From positions 1,385,434 to 1,449,433 of the forward strand of contig NZ_CP050192.1 of the NCBI RefSeq assembly GCF_011694515.1: 64,000 bases of DNA, in the 5' to 3' direction. This document shows, one piece after another, positions 36,519 to 45,497 of this stretch (positions are counted from its first letter, which is position 1; every line of letters begins with the position of its first letter). The notes beneath the pieces were generated by a model, which saw only the letters and a list, made by a program, of their open reading frames with translations, searched no databases and was not told where the DNA came from. The DNA is from Mycobacterium sp. DL592 (GTDB lineage: Bacteria; Actinomycetota; Actinomycetes; Mycobacteriales; Mycobacteriaceae). The translations under genes and the position numbers were made by a program.

Positions 36519-36673
36519 AATTACGAATAATAGATTTCCATGAACCGGCTCAGAGGTCAATCCCCGAGCGTGTGCGGGGTGGTAAACCCGAGGTCAACTG
36601 GTTCGGACCGGGTGTCGCCGGATCCGCAAGCGCGCCCGGTAAGGTGGTTACCGCGTGTTGATTCTCGCAGTAG

Positions 36674-36688
36674 GAGAAGCTAGTTTTC
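36674..36688. promoter_or_regulatory. Weak operator-like site upstream of the plus-strand amidohydrolase
   Basis: GAGAAGCTAGTTTTC is a degenerate copy of the 15-bp consensus, 31 nt before the ATG at 36719. A separate ATTCTC half-site lies just before it (36661-36666). Confidence 0.35.
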
Positions 36689-36718
36689 ATAGCAGGGCAC
36701 CCGACGAGAGGAACGGCC

Positions 36719-38008
36719 ATGCGCAAAGAGGACATGATCCTGATCAGCGTCGACGACCACATCGTCGAGCCGCCCGATATGTTCGCCAACCACCTGCCCA
36801 AGAAGTACATCGACGACGCGCCCCGGCTGGTGCACAACCCCGACGGCTCGGACATGTGGCGGTTCCGCGACGTGGTGATCCCCAACGTGGCGCTCAACGC
36901 GGTGGCCGGCCGTCCCAAGGAGGAGTACGGCCTGGAGCCCCAAGGCCTCGACGAGATCCGGCCCGGCTGCTACAACGTCGACGAACGGGTCAAGGACATG
37001 AACGCCGGCGGCATCCTCGGCTCGATCTGCTTCCCGTCCTTCCCCGGCTTCGCCGGGCGGTTGTTCGCCACCGAGGACGAGGCGTTCTCGTTGGCGCTGG
37101 TGCAGGCCTACAACGACTGGCACATCGACGAGTGGTGCGGGGCGTATCCGGCCCGGTTCATCCCGATGGCGATCCCGGTGATCTGGAATGCCGAGCTGTG
37201 CGCGCAGGAGGTGCGCCGGGTCGCGGAGAAGGGCGTGCACGCCATCACCTTCAGTGAGAACCCGGCGGCGATGGGCTACCCGAGCTTCCACGACCCGTAC
37301 TGGAACCCGCTGTGGAAGGCGTTGTGCGACACCGACACCGTGCTCAACGTGCACATCGGGTCCTCGGGCAAGCTGGCCATCACCGCGCCGGATGCGCCGA
37401 TGGACGTGATGATCACGCTGCAGCCGATGAACATCGTGCAGGCCGCCGCCGATCTGCTGTGGTCGCGGCCGGTCAAGGAGTATCCGGATCTGAAGATCGG
37501 TCTTTCCGAAGGTGGAACGGGCTGGATCCCCTACTTCCTGGACCGGGCGGATCGCACCTACGAGATGCACTCGACGTGGACCGGTCAGGACTTCGGCGAC
37601 AAGGTGCCCTCGGACGTCTTCCGGGAACACTTCCTGACCTGCTTCATCAGCGATCCGGTCGGGGTCAAGCTGCGCCACGACATCGGCATCGACAACATCG
37701 CCTGGGAAGCCGACTACCCGCACAGCGACTCGATGTGGCCGGGAGCCCCCGAGGAACTGTGGGAAGTGTTGAGCGCCAACGACGTACCCGACAGCGACAT
37801 CAACAAGATGACGTATGAGAACGCCATGCGCTGGTACTCGTTCGACCCGTTCAAGCACATCGCGCGCGAGCAGGCCACCGTCGGCGCGCTGCGTGAGGCC
37901 GCCACCGGGCACGACGTGTCGATCCAGGCACTGAGTCACCACAAGAAGGGCGAGCGCGGCGGAAGCGCCCTGTTCGAAGCGGCACAGGCCAACAGCGGCC
38001 CCGAGTAG
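36719..38008 (+). CDS. Amidohydrolase (ACMSD-like, amidohydrolase_2 type)
   Basis: 429-residue TIM-barrel metal hydrolase/decarboxylase. Start region ISVDDHIVEPPDMF supplies the D-x-H metal motif. VLNVHIGSSG carries the next His, and AWEADYPHSDSMWPGA the catalytic Asp/His. The fold and motifs match the ACMSD (aminocarboxymuconate semialdehyde decarboxylase)-like branch. Two more members are encoded at 53081 and 54257. First gene of a five-gene operon (amidohydrolase, dehydrogenase, CoA-transferase, thiolase, dehydrogenase). Likely hydrolyses or decarboxylates a carboxylated intermediate. Confidence 0.92.
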   Translation: MRKEDMILISVDDHIVEPPDMFANHLPKKYIDDAPRLVHNPDGSDMWRFRDVVIPNVALNAVAGRPKEEYGLEPQGLDEIRPGCYNVDERVKDMNAGGILGSICFPSFPGFAGRLFATEDEAFSLALVQAYNDWHIDEWCGAYPARFIPMAIPVIWNAELCAQEVRRVAEKGVHAITFSENPAAMGYPSFHDPYWNPLWKALCDTDTVLNVHIGSSGKLAITAPDAPMDVMITLQPMNIVQAAADLLWSRPVKEYPDLKIGLSEGGTGWIPYFLDRADRTYEMHSTWTGQDFGDKVPSDVFREHFLTCFISDPVGVKLRHDIGIDNIAWEADYPHSDSMWPGAPEELWEVLSANDVPDSDINKMTYENAMRWYSFDPFKHIAREQATVGALREAATGHDVSIQALSHHKKGERGGSALFEAAQANSGPE

Positions 38009-38020
38009 TGGAGGATCGCC

Positions 38021-39199
38021 GTGACCGGCGGAATGAGCTTCGAGCTGACCGAGGATCAGGAGCTGATCCGTAAGTCTGTGCGCGAGTTGGCATCTCGGTT
38101 CGACGACCAGTACTGGATGGACAAGGATCTGGCGCACGAATTCCCCCGGGAGTTCTACGACGCCATCGCCGGCGGCGGCTGGCTCGGGATGACCATCCCG
38201 GAGGAGTACGGCGGGCACGGGCTGGGAATCACCGAGGCCACGATCCTGGCCGAAGAGGTCGCCCGCTCCGGCGGCGGCATGAACGCCGCCAGCGCCATCC
38301 ACATGTCGATCTTCGGCATGCAACCGGTCGTGGTGTTCGGCTCCGAGGAGATGAAGGCCGCGACGTTGCCGCGGATAGTCACCGGTGACCTGCACGTGTG
38401 CTTCGGCGTGACCGAACCCGGTGCGGGCCTTGACACCTCGCGCATCACCACCTTCGCCCGTCGCGACGGCGACAGCTACGTGGTCAACGGGCGCAAGGTG
38501 TGGATCTCCAAGGCGCTGGAATCCGAGAAGATCCTGCTGCTGACCCGCACGACACCCCGTGACGAGGCGGCCAAGCCGACCGACGGAATGTCGCTGTTCC
38601 TCACCGACATCGACCGCGACCACATCGACATCCGCCCCATCAAGAAGATGGGGCGCAACGCTGTCTCCTCCAACGAGGTGTTCATCGACGACCTGCGGAT
38701 CCCGGTCTCCGATCGCATCGGTGAGGAGGGCAAGGGGTTCTCCTACATCCTGCACGGCCTGAACCCCGAGCGGATGCTGATCGCCGCCGAGGCTCTCGGT
38801 ATCGGCCGGGTGGCGCTGGACCGCGCGGTGAAGTACGCCAACGAGCGGATCGTGTTCGACCGGCCCATCGGCATGAACCAGGGCATCCAGTTCCCGCTGG
38901 CCGACTCGCTCGCCCGACTCGACGCCGCCGAACTGATCCTGCGCAAATCCACCTGGCTGTACGACAACGGCAAGTCGTGCGGCCGGGAGGCCAACATGGC
39001 GAAATACCTGTGCGCCGACGCCGGTTTCGCTGCGGCGGACCGCGCGCTGCAGACCCATGGCGGGATGGGGTACTCCGAGGAGTACAACATCTCCCGGTTC
39101 TTCCGTGAGGCACGTCTGATGAAGATCGCCCCGGTCAGCCAGGAGATGATCCTCAACTTCCTGGGATCGCACGTGCTGGGGTTGCCGAGGAGCTACTGA
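38021..39199 (+). CDS. Acyl-CoA dehydrogenase (full-length)
   Basis: 392 residues from a GTG at 38021 after GGAGG; the ATG at 38033 (MSFELTEDQ) is an alternative. CFGVTEPGAGLDTSRITT, NGRKVWISKALESEKIL and LNPERMLIAAEALGIGR are recognisable, with the Glu of NPER at the isovaleryl-type catalytic position. The C-terminal LQTHGGMGYSEEYNISRFFREARL is standard. Not obviously paired with a short partner, so probably homotetrameric. Confidence 0.93.
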   Translation: MTGGMSFELTEDQELIRKSVRELASRFDDQYWMDKDLAHEFPREFYDAIAGGGWLGMTIPEEYGGHGLGITEATILAEEVARSGGGMNAASAIHMSIFGMQPVVVFGSEEMKAATLPRIVTGDLHVCFGVTEPGAGLDTSRITTFARRDGDSYVVNGRKVWISKALESEKILLLTRTTPRDEAAKPTDGMSLFLTDIDRDHIDIRPIKKMGRNAVSSNEVFIDDLRIPVSDRIGEEGKGFSYILHGLNPERMLIAAEALGIGRVALDRAVKYANERIVFDRPIGMNQGIQFPLADSLARLDAAELILRKSTWLYDNGKSCGREANMAKYLCADAGFAAADRALQTHGGMGYSEEYNISRFFREARLMKIAPVSQEMILNFLGSHVLGLPRSY

Positions 39200-39233
39200 T
39201 GGCCGTCCGCGCGGCCGACCGTATGGTGATCTG

Positions 39234-40448
39234 ATGTCTTCTGCTGACCAACCGGCGCCCCCGCTCGCCGGTGTCACCGTCGTGGCCTTGGAACAGGCCG
39301 TTTCCGCACCGATGTGCACCCGTGTGCTCGCCGACTTCGGCGCCCGCGTGATCAAAGTGGAGAACCCGGCCGGTGGCGACTTCGCACGCCACTACGACGA
39401 CGTAGTCAACGGACCCGGCGGGCTGGCGGCCCACTTCGTGTGGGCCAACCGCAACAAGGAGTCGGTGGCGCTGGACCTGAAATCGGCGCAGGGCCTTGAT
39501 GTTCTGCACCGGCTGCTGGACCGCGCCGATGTCCTGGTGTCCAATCTCGCGCCCGGTTCGACCGCCCGGCTCGGCATCTCGCCGAAGCAGTTACGCGACC
39601 GGCACCCCGATGTGATCGCCGTCGAGATCGACGGTTACGGATCCGGCGGCCCGCTGTCGAACAAGCGGGCCTACGACCTGTTGGCGCAGGCCGAGTCCGG
39701 GTCGTGCGCGGTCACCGGCTACCCAGGGATGCCGGCGAAGCCTGGGCCGCCGATCGCCGACATCTCCACCGGGTTGTACTCGGCGTTGTCGATCATGGCG
39801 CTGCTGTTCTCCAGGGACAACCGGGACCGTCGCGGGGGAGCGGTCAACGTGAGCCTGTTCGACACCATGACCGACCTGATGGGCTATCCGCTGACCTACA
39901 CCCAGCACTCCGGAATCGACCAGCAGCCCCTGGGTATGAGCTCACCGGCGGTGGCCCCCTACGGGGCCTATCAGACCTCCGACGGCCAGACGGTCGTGCT
40001 GGGTACCACCAACGACCGGGAATGGCAGCGGCTGGCACGGGAGATCATCGAGCGTCCCGACCTCGCCGACGATCCGCGCTTCGCCTCCAACTCCGACCGG
40101 GTGGCCAACCGGGCCGTCCTCGACGAGGCGATCCAGAACTGGTGTGCCAGGCATGATTTCGCCGAAGTCCAGAAGGTGGCCGACGCCGCGGGTATCGGCA
40201 ACGCCCGATACAACCTGCCCAGCGAGGTCATCACACATCCCCAGCTGAGCGAACGCGACCGCTGGCGGACGGTGCAGACCCCGGCAGGCCCGATCCAGGC
40301 GATCCTGCCGCCGCCGATCGTCGACGGATACGAACAACCGATGGGCCCGGTGCCCGGCCTCGGTGAGCACACCGACGCGATACTCACCGAATTGGGCCTG
40401 TCCGGCAACGAGATCGACCATCTGCGCCAGCAGGGAGTCGTGGCGTGA
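39234..40448 (+). CDS. CaiB/BaiF family CoA-transferase
   Basis: 404-residue class III CoA-transferase with PPLAGVTVVALEQAVSAPMCTRVLADFGARVIKVE, WANRNKESVALDLKS, EIDGYGSGGPLSNKRAYDLLAQ (segment with the nucleophilic Asp) and the C-terminal PGLGEHTDAILTELGLS typical of the family. Likely swaps CoA onto a pathway acid or off a product. Second of three such enzymes in the island. Confidence 0.93.
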   Translation: MSSADQPAPPLAGVTVVALEQAVSAPMCTRVLADFGARVIKVENPAGGDFARHYDDVVNGPGGLAAHFVWANRNKESVALDLKSAQGLDVLHRLLDRADVLVSNLAPGSTARLGISPKQLRDRHPDVIAVEIDGYGSGGPLSNKRAYDLLAQAESGSCAVTGYPGMPAKPGPPIADISTGLYSALSIMALLFSRDNRDRRGGAVNVSLFDTMTDLMGYPLTYTQHSGIDQQPLGMSSPAVAPYGAYQTSDGQTVVLGTTNDREWQRLAREIIERPDLADDPRFASNSDRVANRAVLDEAIQNWCARHDFAEVQKVADAAGIGNARYNLPSEVITHPQLSERDRWRTVQTPAGPIQAILPPPIVDGYEQPMGPVPGLGEHTDAILTELGLSGNEIDHLRQQGVVA

Positions 40449-40461
40449 GAGAGGAGCAGTC

Positions 40462-41607
40462 ATGCGTGAAGCGGTGATCGTCGAGGCCGTGCGCACACCG
40501 GTCGGCAAACGCAACGGCGGGTTGTCCGGGGTGCACGCCGCCGACCTGTCGGCAATTGTGCTGTGCGAATTGGCCGACCGCACCGGCCTGGACCCGTCGA
40601 CGGTCGATGACGTTGTGTGGGGCTGCGTGTCCCAGGTGGGCGACCAGTCGAGCAACATCGGCCGGTTCTCGGTCCTGGCCGCCGGGTGGCCGGAGTCCAT
40701 CCCGGGAACGACGGTGAACCGGGCGTGCGGATCCAGCCAGCAGGCACTGGATTTCGCCGCCCAGGCGGTGATGAGCGGCCAGCAGGATGTCGTCGTCGCA
40801 GGCGGCGTCGAGGTGATGAGCCGGGTCCCGCTCGGGTCGGCGCGTGCCACCGGTATGCCGTATGGGCCCAAAGTGCTTGCTCGGTATGACGATTTCTCGT
40901 TCAACCAGGGTCTCTCGGCGGAGATGATCGCCCAGAAGTGGGGCTTCTCGCGCACCGATCTCGACGAGTTCTCGGCGCGTTCCCACGAACTTGCGGCGGC
41001 CGCCCAGGACCGGGGTGCCTTCAGCGACCAGATCGTGGCGGTCCCCACCGACGGCGGCGCCGTCACCGCCGACGAGGGAATCCGGCGGGGTACCACCGCC
41101 GAGAAACTGGCCGCGCTCAAGCCCGCCTTCACCGAGGACGGGGTGATCCACGCCGGTAACTCATCGCAGATCTCCGACGGTGCGGCGGCCTTGCTCGTCA
41201 CGACCCCCGAACATGCTGCCGCGCAGGGCTGGACGCCGATCGCCCGCTATATCGCGGGTGCGGTGGCCGGCGCCGACCCGGTTCTGATGCTCACCGGCCC
41301 GATCCCCGCGACGCAGAAGGTGCTGGCCAAGACCGGCCTGGCCGTCGACGACATCGGGGTCTTCGAGGTCAACGAGGCGTTCGCGCCGGTTCCCCTGGCG
41401 TGGCTGGCCGACACCGGAGCCGACGCGGCTCGGCTCAACCCGCTGGGCGGTGCGATCGCACTGGGCCACCCGCTGGGCGGCTCCGGTGCCGTGCTGATGG
41501 CCCGCATGCTGTATCACATGCGCGACAACGACATTCGGTACGGCCTGCAGACGATGTGCGAGGGTGGCGGCACCGCGAACGCGACCATCGTCGAGCTCAT
41601 CAACTGA
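40462..41607 (+). CDS. Thiolase (acetyl-CoA C-acyltransferase)
   Basis: 381-residue thiolase. The nucleophilic Cys89 is in NRACGSSQQALDFAAQAVMSG; VNEAFAPVPLAW, GGAIALGHPLGGSGAVL (catalytic His) and the C-terminal CEGGGTANATI (second Cys) complete the active site. GAGGAG precedes the ATG at 40462. Cleaves a 3-oxoacyl-CoA with CoA, releasing acetyl- or propionyl-CoA. Confidence 0.94.
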   Translation: MREAVIVEAVRTPVGKRNGGLSGVHAADLSAIVLCELADRTGLDPSTVDDVVWGCVSQVGDQSSNIGRFSVLAAGWPESIPGTTVNRACGSSQQALDFAAQAVMSGQQDVVVAGGVEVMSRVPLGSARATGMPYGPKVLARYDDFSFNQGLSAEMIAQKWGFSRTDLDEFSARSHELAAAAQDRGAFSDQIVAVPTDGGAVTADEGIRRGTTAEKLAALKPAFTEDGVIHAGNSSQISDGAAALLVTTPEHAAAQGWTPIARYIAGAVAGADPVLMLTGPIPATQKVLAKTGLAVDDIGVFEVNEAFAPVPLAWLADTGADAARLNPLGGAIALGHPLGGSGAVLMARMLYHMRDNDIRYGLQTMCEGGGTANATIVELIN

Positions 41608-41619
41608 CCCGGGGGAGCC

Positions 41620-42768
41620 ATGCGCCGCAATCTGTTCACCGCCGACCACGAGGCCTTTCGTGAACTCGCCCGCGACTTCGTCGAGAAGGAGGTCGTCCCG
41701 CAGTATCCGGCGTGGGAGAAGGGCGGCCGGATGCCTCGTGAGGTGTTCAAGCAGATGGGCGCACTCGGCATGCTCGGGATGGCCATTCCCGAGGAGTACG
41801 GCGGGGCCGGCATGCCCGACTACCGCTACAACGTCGTGCTGCAGGAGGAGGCGGCTCGCGCACTGGTGACGTTGTCGACGGTGCGCACCCAGCTCGAGGT
41901 GATCCTGCCGTACTTCCTGCACTACGCGAACGACGAACAGCGACAGCGCTGGTTTCCCGGCCTGGCCGACGGAACCCTGCTGACCGCGGTGGCGATGACC
42001 GAGCCGGGCACCGGCTCGGATCTGGCCGGGGTGCGCACCACCGCCGTCCGGGACGGCGACCAGTTCGTCCTCAACGGCGCCAAGACGTTCATCACCGGCG
42101 GCATGCAGGCCGACCTGGTGATCGTCGTCGCCCGTACGTCCACCGATCCGGACAACCGCCGCAGGGGTCTGACGCTGCTGGTGGTCGAGGACGGCATGGC
42201 GGGCTTCACCCGCGGCCGCGAGCTGGAGAAGATGGGCTGCAAGGTGCAGGACACCGCCGAGCTGTCCTTCGTCGACGTGCGGATGCCGGCGGCGAATGTG
42301 CTTGGCGCCGAGGGCGAGGCCTTCTCCTACCTCGGCCACAACCTCCCGCAGGAACGGCTGACGGTCGCTGTCGGATCGGTGGCCCAGGCCCGGTCGGCCA
42401 TCGCCGCCGCGATCGACTACACCCGCGATCGCAAGGCGTTCGGCACTCCGGTCGCCTCGTTCCAGAACACCAAGTTCGAACTCGCGGCCTGCTCGACGGA
42501 GGTCGAGGCCGCCCAGGCGATGCTCGACAGGGCGGTGGCCCTGCACGTCGAGGGTGAGCTGAGCGGGGCCGACGCGGCGCGGGTGAAGCTGTTCTGCACC
42601 GAGATGCAGCAGCGGGTGGTGGACCGCTGCCTGCAGCTCTTCGGCGGCTACGGCTACATGATGGAGTATCCGATCGCGCGGCTGTACACCGATGCGCGGG
42701 TGGCCCGCATCTACGCCGGCACCAGCGAGGTCATGAAGGTGATCATCGCCAAGTCGCTGGGGCTCTAG
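41620..42768 (+). CDS. Acyl-CoA dehydrogenase (full-length)
   Basis: 382 residues. MTEPGTGSDLAGVRTTAVRDG, NGAKTFITGGMQADLVIV and LPQERLTVAVGSVAQAR (Glu of QER at the isovaleryl-type position) are present, and the C-terminal RIYAGTSEVMKVII has Ala at the MCAD catalytic position. Resembles long-chain/isovaleryl FadE-type homotetramers. Last gene of the operon starting at 36719; a TetR gene follows. Confidence 0.93.
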   Translation: MRRNLFTADHEAFRELARDFVEKEVVPQYPAWEKGGRMPREVFKQMGALGMLGMAIPEEYGGAGMPDYRYNVVLQEEAARALVTLSTVRTQLEVILPYFLHYANDEQRQRWFPGLADGTLLTAVAMTEPGTGSDLAGVRTTAVRDGDQFVLNGAKTFITGGMQADLVIVVARTSTDPDNRRRGLTLLVVEDGMAGFTRGRELEKMGCKVQDTAELSFVDVRMPAANVLGAEGEAFSYLGHNLPQERLTVAVGSVAQARSAIAAAIDYTRDRKAFGTPVASFQNTKFELAACSTEVEAAQAMLDRAVALHVEGELSGADAARVKLFCTEMQQRVVDRCLQLFGGYGYMMEYPIARLYTDARVARIYAGTSEVMKVIIAKSLGL

Positions 42769-42815
42769 GAACCACCCCGAATTTTGTCGCTCTGAGACCC
42801 TTGTCACACGCGCAA

Positions 42816-42847
42816 AACCAACCTACTGTGTGTTCACTAGGTTGGTT
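42816..42847. promoter_or_regulatory. Inverted repeat upstream of the second TetR gene
   Basis: AACCAACCTA (42816-42825) and its exact complement TAGGTTGGTT (42838-42847) are separated by 12 bases, 20 nt before the GTG start. It is unrelated to the GAGAAT palindrome and is probably the operator of this TetR protein. Confidence 0.65.
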
Positions 42848-42867
42848 ACTCGCGTGAAGGGAGCCCG

Positions 42868-43506
42868 GTGACCGCGTCAGAAACGCCGGCTCTTCGCGCA
42901 AGCGCTCACCGCCCATACGCCACCCTTCTGGCCAAGGGGGAGGACCGCAAGCAGCTGATCCTCGACGTCGCGCAGCGCCTGCTGGCCCGCAACGGCTGGC
43001 GCAACACCACCCTGGCCCAGATCGCCAAGGCGGCCGGGGTTACCCCGGCCGGTCTGCTGCACCACTTCGAATCCAAGGAACAGCTGCTGCACGCCGTCCT
43101 GGACGCCCGCGACGCCGACGACGTCGAGCACGCCGATCTGCACACCGGCGACCTCGCCGAGGCGATCGCCAGCGCGGCCGAACGCTTCGAGCGCTCACCG
43201 GAACTGGTCGGCACCTTCGCGGTCCTGATGGCCGAGAACATCGCCCCCGACGCCCCACTGCACGATCGCCTGGTCTCGCGTTACCGCGACGCGGTGAAGA
43301 TCATCGCCAACCGGATCAGCGCCGGCCAGGCCGACGGGCGCTACCGAAACGACGTGAACCCGGTCGTCAAGGCCGTGGAAGTGCTGGCATTTGTTAACGG
43401 AATGGAGACCTCATGGCTACTCGATCCCTCGATACCGCTGACCGATGTGTTCCGGGAGTATTCCCGATCTCTGGCGAGTCAGCTGGCGCCGGTCGCCGAA
43501 TCATGA
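42868..43506 (+). CDS. TetR/AcrR family regulator
   Basis: 212 residues from a GTG at 42868. The HTH is at about 46-68 (NTTLAQIAKAAGVTPAGLLHHFESK), the classic TetR form, with a helical C-terminal domain ending VFREYSRSLASQLAPVAES. It has its own inverted-repeat operator and is coupled to a hypothetical gene by ATGA. Possible local regulator of the thiolase-side genes or of the neighbouring hypothetical protein. Confidence 0.9.
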   Translation: MTASETPALRASAHRPYATLLAKGEDRKQLILDVAQRLLARNGWRNTTLAQIAKAAGVTPAGLLHHFESKEQLLHAVLDARDADDVEHADLHTGDLAEAIASAAERFERSPELVGTFAVLMAENIAPDAPLHDRLVSRYRDAVKIIANRISAGQADGRYRNDVNPVVKAVEVLAFVNGMETSWLLDPSIPLTDVFREYSRSLASQLAPVAES

Positions 43507-44009
43507 GGTACCGGCTCGACATCGTCGCGCCCACCGTGGCCGAGGCCGTGCGGTACGCCGGCGGCTGGATGTTCGACCGGGTGATGTCCGGTTGGGACGT
43601 CAACGTTCTGATCCCCGATGCCGACGACATCCGGCCACTGTCCATCCTCGGCGCGCAGAGCGTCGACTACGAATCGGTGATCGCCGCAGGCGATGACCAA
43701 CCGCATCCGCAGGCGCTCGCGGTCGCGTCGGATCTCATCGCTTCCGATGCCCGGGTGCGCGAAGGTGTGCAGCGCGCACTGGAGCACGGCATGACCGAGG
43801 TGGCGCTGTGGGGTGACGCGCAGCCGGAGTGGCTGGGTCAGGGCGTCGACTGCGTCCAGCATCGCCTGAGCGCCGCCGCCCGGGTGTTCAAGGCCCAGGC
43901 ACTGGCAGCTGCCGAGGTGACAGACCTCTGCGTCGAACCGGTCGAGAAGTTCCGCAGCGGCGCGATGAGCTGCCCGCCGATCGGCGCCGACCTGGTTCCG
44001 GCCGGCTAG
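43503..44009 (+). CDS. Hypothetical protein coupled to TetR
   Basis: 168 residues beginning MRYRLDIVAPTVAEAVRYAGGWMFDRVMSGWDVNVL. It has alpha/beta-like alternation, one C-terminal Cys (MSCPPIGADLVPAG), no membrane segment and no signal. It overlaps the TetR gene by 4 nt. The family is not recognised, though such small proteins beside TetR genes recur in mycobacteria. Ends 4 nt before a convergent ferredoxin gene. Confidence 0.75.
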   Translation: MRYRLDIVAPTVAEAVRYAGGWMFDRVMSGWDVNVLIPDADDIRPLSILGAQSVDYESVIAAGDDQPHPQALAVASDLIASDARVREGVQRALEHGMTEVALWGDAQPEWLGQGVDCVQHRLSAAARVFKAQALAAAEVTDLCVEPVEKFRSGAMSCPPIGADLVPAG

Positions 44010-44013
44010 CGCC

Positions 44014-44205
44014 TCACTCCCGGATCGAGATCGCCTGCCGCGGGCACTGCCGCACGGCATCACGAATCTGCGCCTCGTTCTCCGGAGTCACCTCGTCAGA
44101 CAACACGTGCAGGTAGTCCTGGTCGTCGACCTGGAACACCTCGGGGATGATGCCCATACAGATCGCGTTGGCCTCGCACAGGCCGAAATCCACTTCAATC
44201 TTCAT
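44014..44205 (-). CDS. [3Fe-4S] ferredoxin (P450 partner)
   Basis: 63 residues with three cluster cysteines (Cys10, Cys16, Cys54 in CPRQA) in the C-x5-C...CP pattern of mycobacterial [3Fe-4S] ferredoxins that feed cytochromes P450. It overlaps the P450 stop (ATGA), a typical P450-ferredoxin pair. An in-frame upstream ATG is rejected because it lies inside the P450 gene. Confidence 0.93.
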   Translation of the reverse strand: MKIEVDFGLCEANAICMGIIPEVFQVDDQDYLHVLSDEVTPENEAQIRDAVRQCPRQAISIRE

Positions 44206-45404
44206 CGCAACACCTTTACCGGAACGGTGTGCCATCCGGCGACGTTCTGCATGTGAACACGCTCGAGACGATCCCACTGAACCTCGTAGCGCGGCATGAA
44301 GTCCAGCAGCCGCTCCAGCGCGATCGCGCTTTCCATGCGGGCCAGCGCGGCGCCCAGACAGCTGTGAATGCCGTACCCGAGTCCGAGGTTCTGCGCCTCG
44401 GTGCGGTCACGGTCGATGTCGAACTTGTGGGCGTCGGTGAAGGCCCGCGGGTCGCGGTTGGCCGCCGCGCCGATCATGAAGACCGGCTTGCCCGCCGGGA
44501 TGGTCACACCGTGCAGGGTCTTCTCCTTCACCGAGTACCGGACGTTGTACTGCACCGGACCCTCATAGCGCAGCAGCTCCTCGACGGCGGCCGGAATCTT
44601 GCTGCGGTCGTCGAGCAACTTCTGCCACTGGTCGGGGTTGCGCGCGAAGATCACCGCCGCGTTGCCGAGGAGCTTGGTGACGGTTTCCGCGCCGGCGCCG
44701 CCCAAAAGTGTTGCAAATCCACAGATCTCGATGTCGTCGAGCTTGCGCAGGTTGCCGTCGTCGTCGGGGATCTCCGCGGCGATGAGGCGGCTGATCATGT
44801 CGTCCTGCGGGTTCTCCCGGCGCTCCTGGACGAGACCGAAGTAGTACATGGCCGTCTCGATATTGGCCTGCATGCCGGCTTCGCCCATCTCCATCTGGCC
44901 GGGTTCGCGGTGCAGTGAGGTGTCGATCCAGACCCGGACCTGCTGGCGGTACTCCTCGGGGACACCGGCCATCCGGGTGATCACCTCGACCGGGAAGGGT
45001 CCGGAGAAGTCCTGCACGACGTCGAAGTTGTCCGGGTCGGCGGCGTTGAGGTACCGGTCGATCTGCTCGACGACGGTCTCGCGCTGCTCCTGGACGGCGC
45101 GTGGGGTGAAGGCCTTGTTCAGCAGGCTGCGCATATGGCGGTGCTCGGGCGGGTCCATGAAGATGATCGATTTCGGCGGCGGCTCAGGCGCTTTCACCAT
45201 GGCGAGATCGCAGCCCCGGGCCGAGGAGAACGTCTCGTGATCCTTGAGTCCCTCGGCCACGTCCTCGTGCCGGGTCAGGGCGTAGAAGTCCATCTCGGGG
45301 TGGTAGTAGACCGGTGCCTCGTCCTGCATCCGCCGGTAGAGGTCGAACGGGTTGTTGAAGAACTCCTCCGAGAAGGGGTCGAAGACGAGTTCGGCCTGGG
45401 ACAT
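44202..45404 (-). CDS. Cytochrome P450
   Basis: 400 residues. The heme-ligand segment GLGYGIHSCLGAALARME (Cys ligand near residue 352), the I-helix LLGGAGAETVTKLLG and the ExxR-type EELLRYEGPVQYNVRY are present. MDPPEHRHMRSLLNKAFTPR is the typical bacterial P450 substrate-loop region. It acts as a monooxygenase, probably hydroxylating the pathway substrate; its electrons would come through the coupled ferredoxin and a reductase such as the NuoF-like protein at 49945. CYP family not assigned. Confidence 0.94.
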   Translation of the reverse strand: MSQAELVFDPFSEEFFNNPFDLYRRMQDEAPVYYHPEMDFYALTRHEDVAEGLKDHETFSSARGCDLAMVKAPEPPPKSIIFMDPPEHRHMRSLLNKAFTPRAVQEQRETVVEQIDRYLNAADPDNFDVVQDFSGPFPVEVITRMAGVPEEYRQQVRVWIDTSLHREPGQMEMGEAGMQANIETAMYYFGLVQERRENPQDDMISRLIAAEIPDDDGNLRKLDDIEICGFATLLGGAGAETVTKLLGNAAVIFARNPDQWQKLLDDRSKIPAAVEELLRYEGPVQYNVRYSVKEKTLHGVTIPAGKPVFMIGAAANRDPRAFTDAHKFDIDRDRTEAQNLGLGYGIHSCLGAALARMESAIALERLLDFMPRYEVQWDRLERVHMQNVAGWHTVPVKVLR

Positions 45405-45497
45405 TGAGTTCTCCTCTGAGGCGTTCGTGACTTTACGGATTTTCCGGTGATCGTAACGCTAATAGTGGGACGAGCGGGAGAGCTCGAGACAGTCGAA

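Noticed and set aside
36680..39355. 891-codon open frame on the minus strand
   Set aside because: Antisense to the amidohydrolase and acyl-CoA dehydrogenase genes; the product has shadow composition (many His, Gln, Val, Asp) and no motif.
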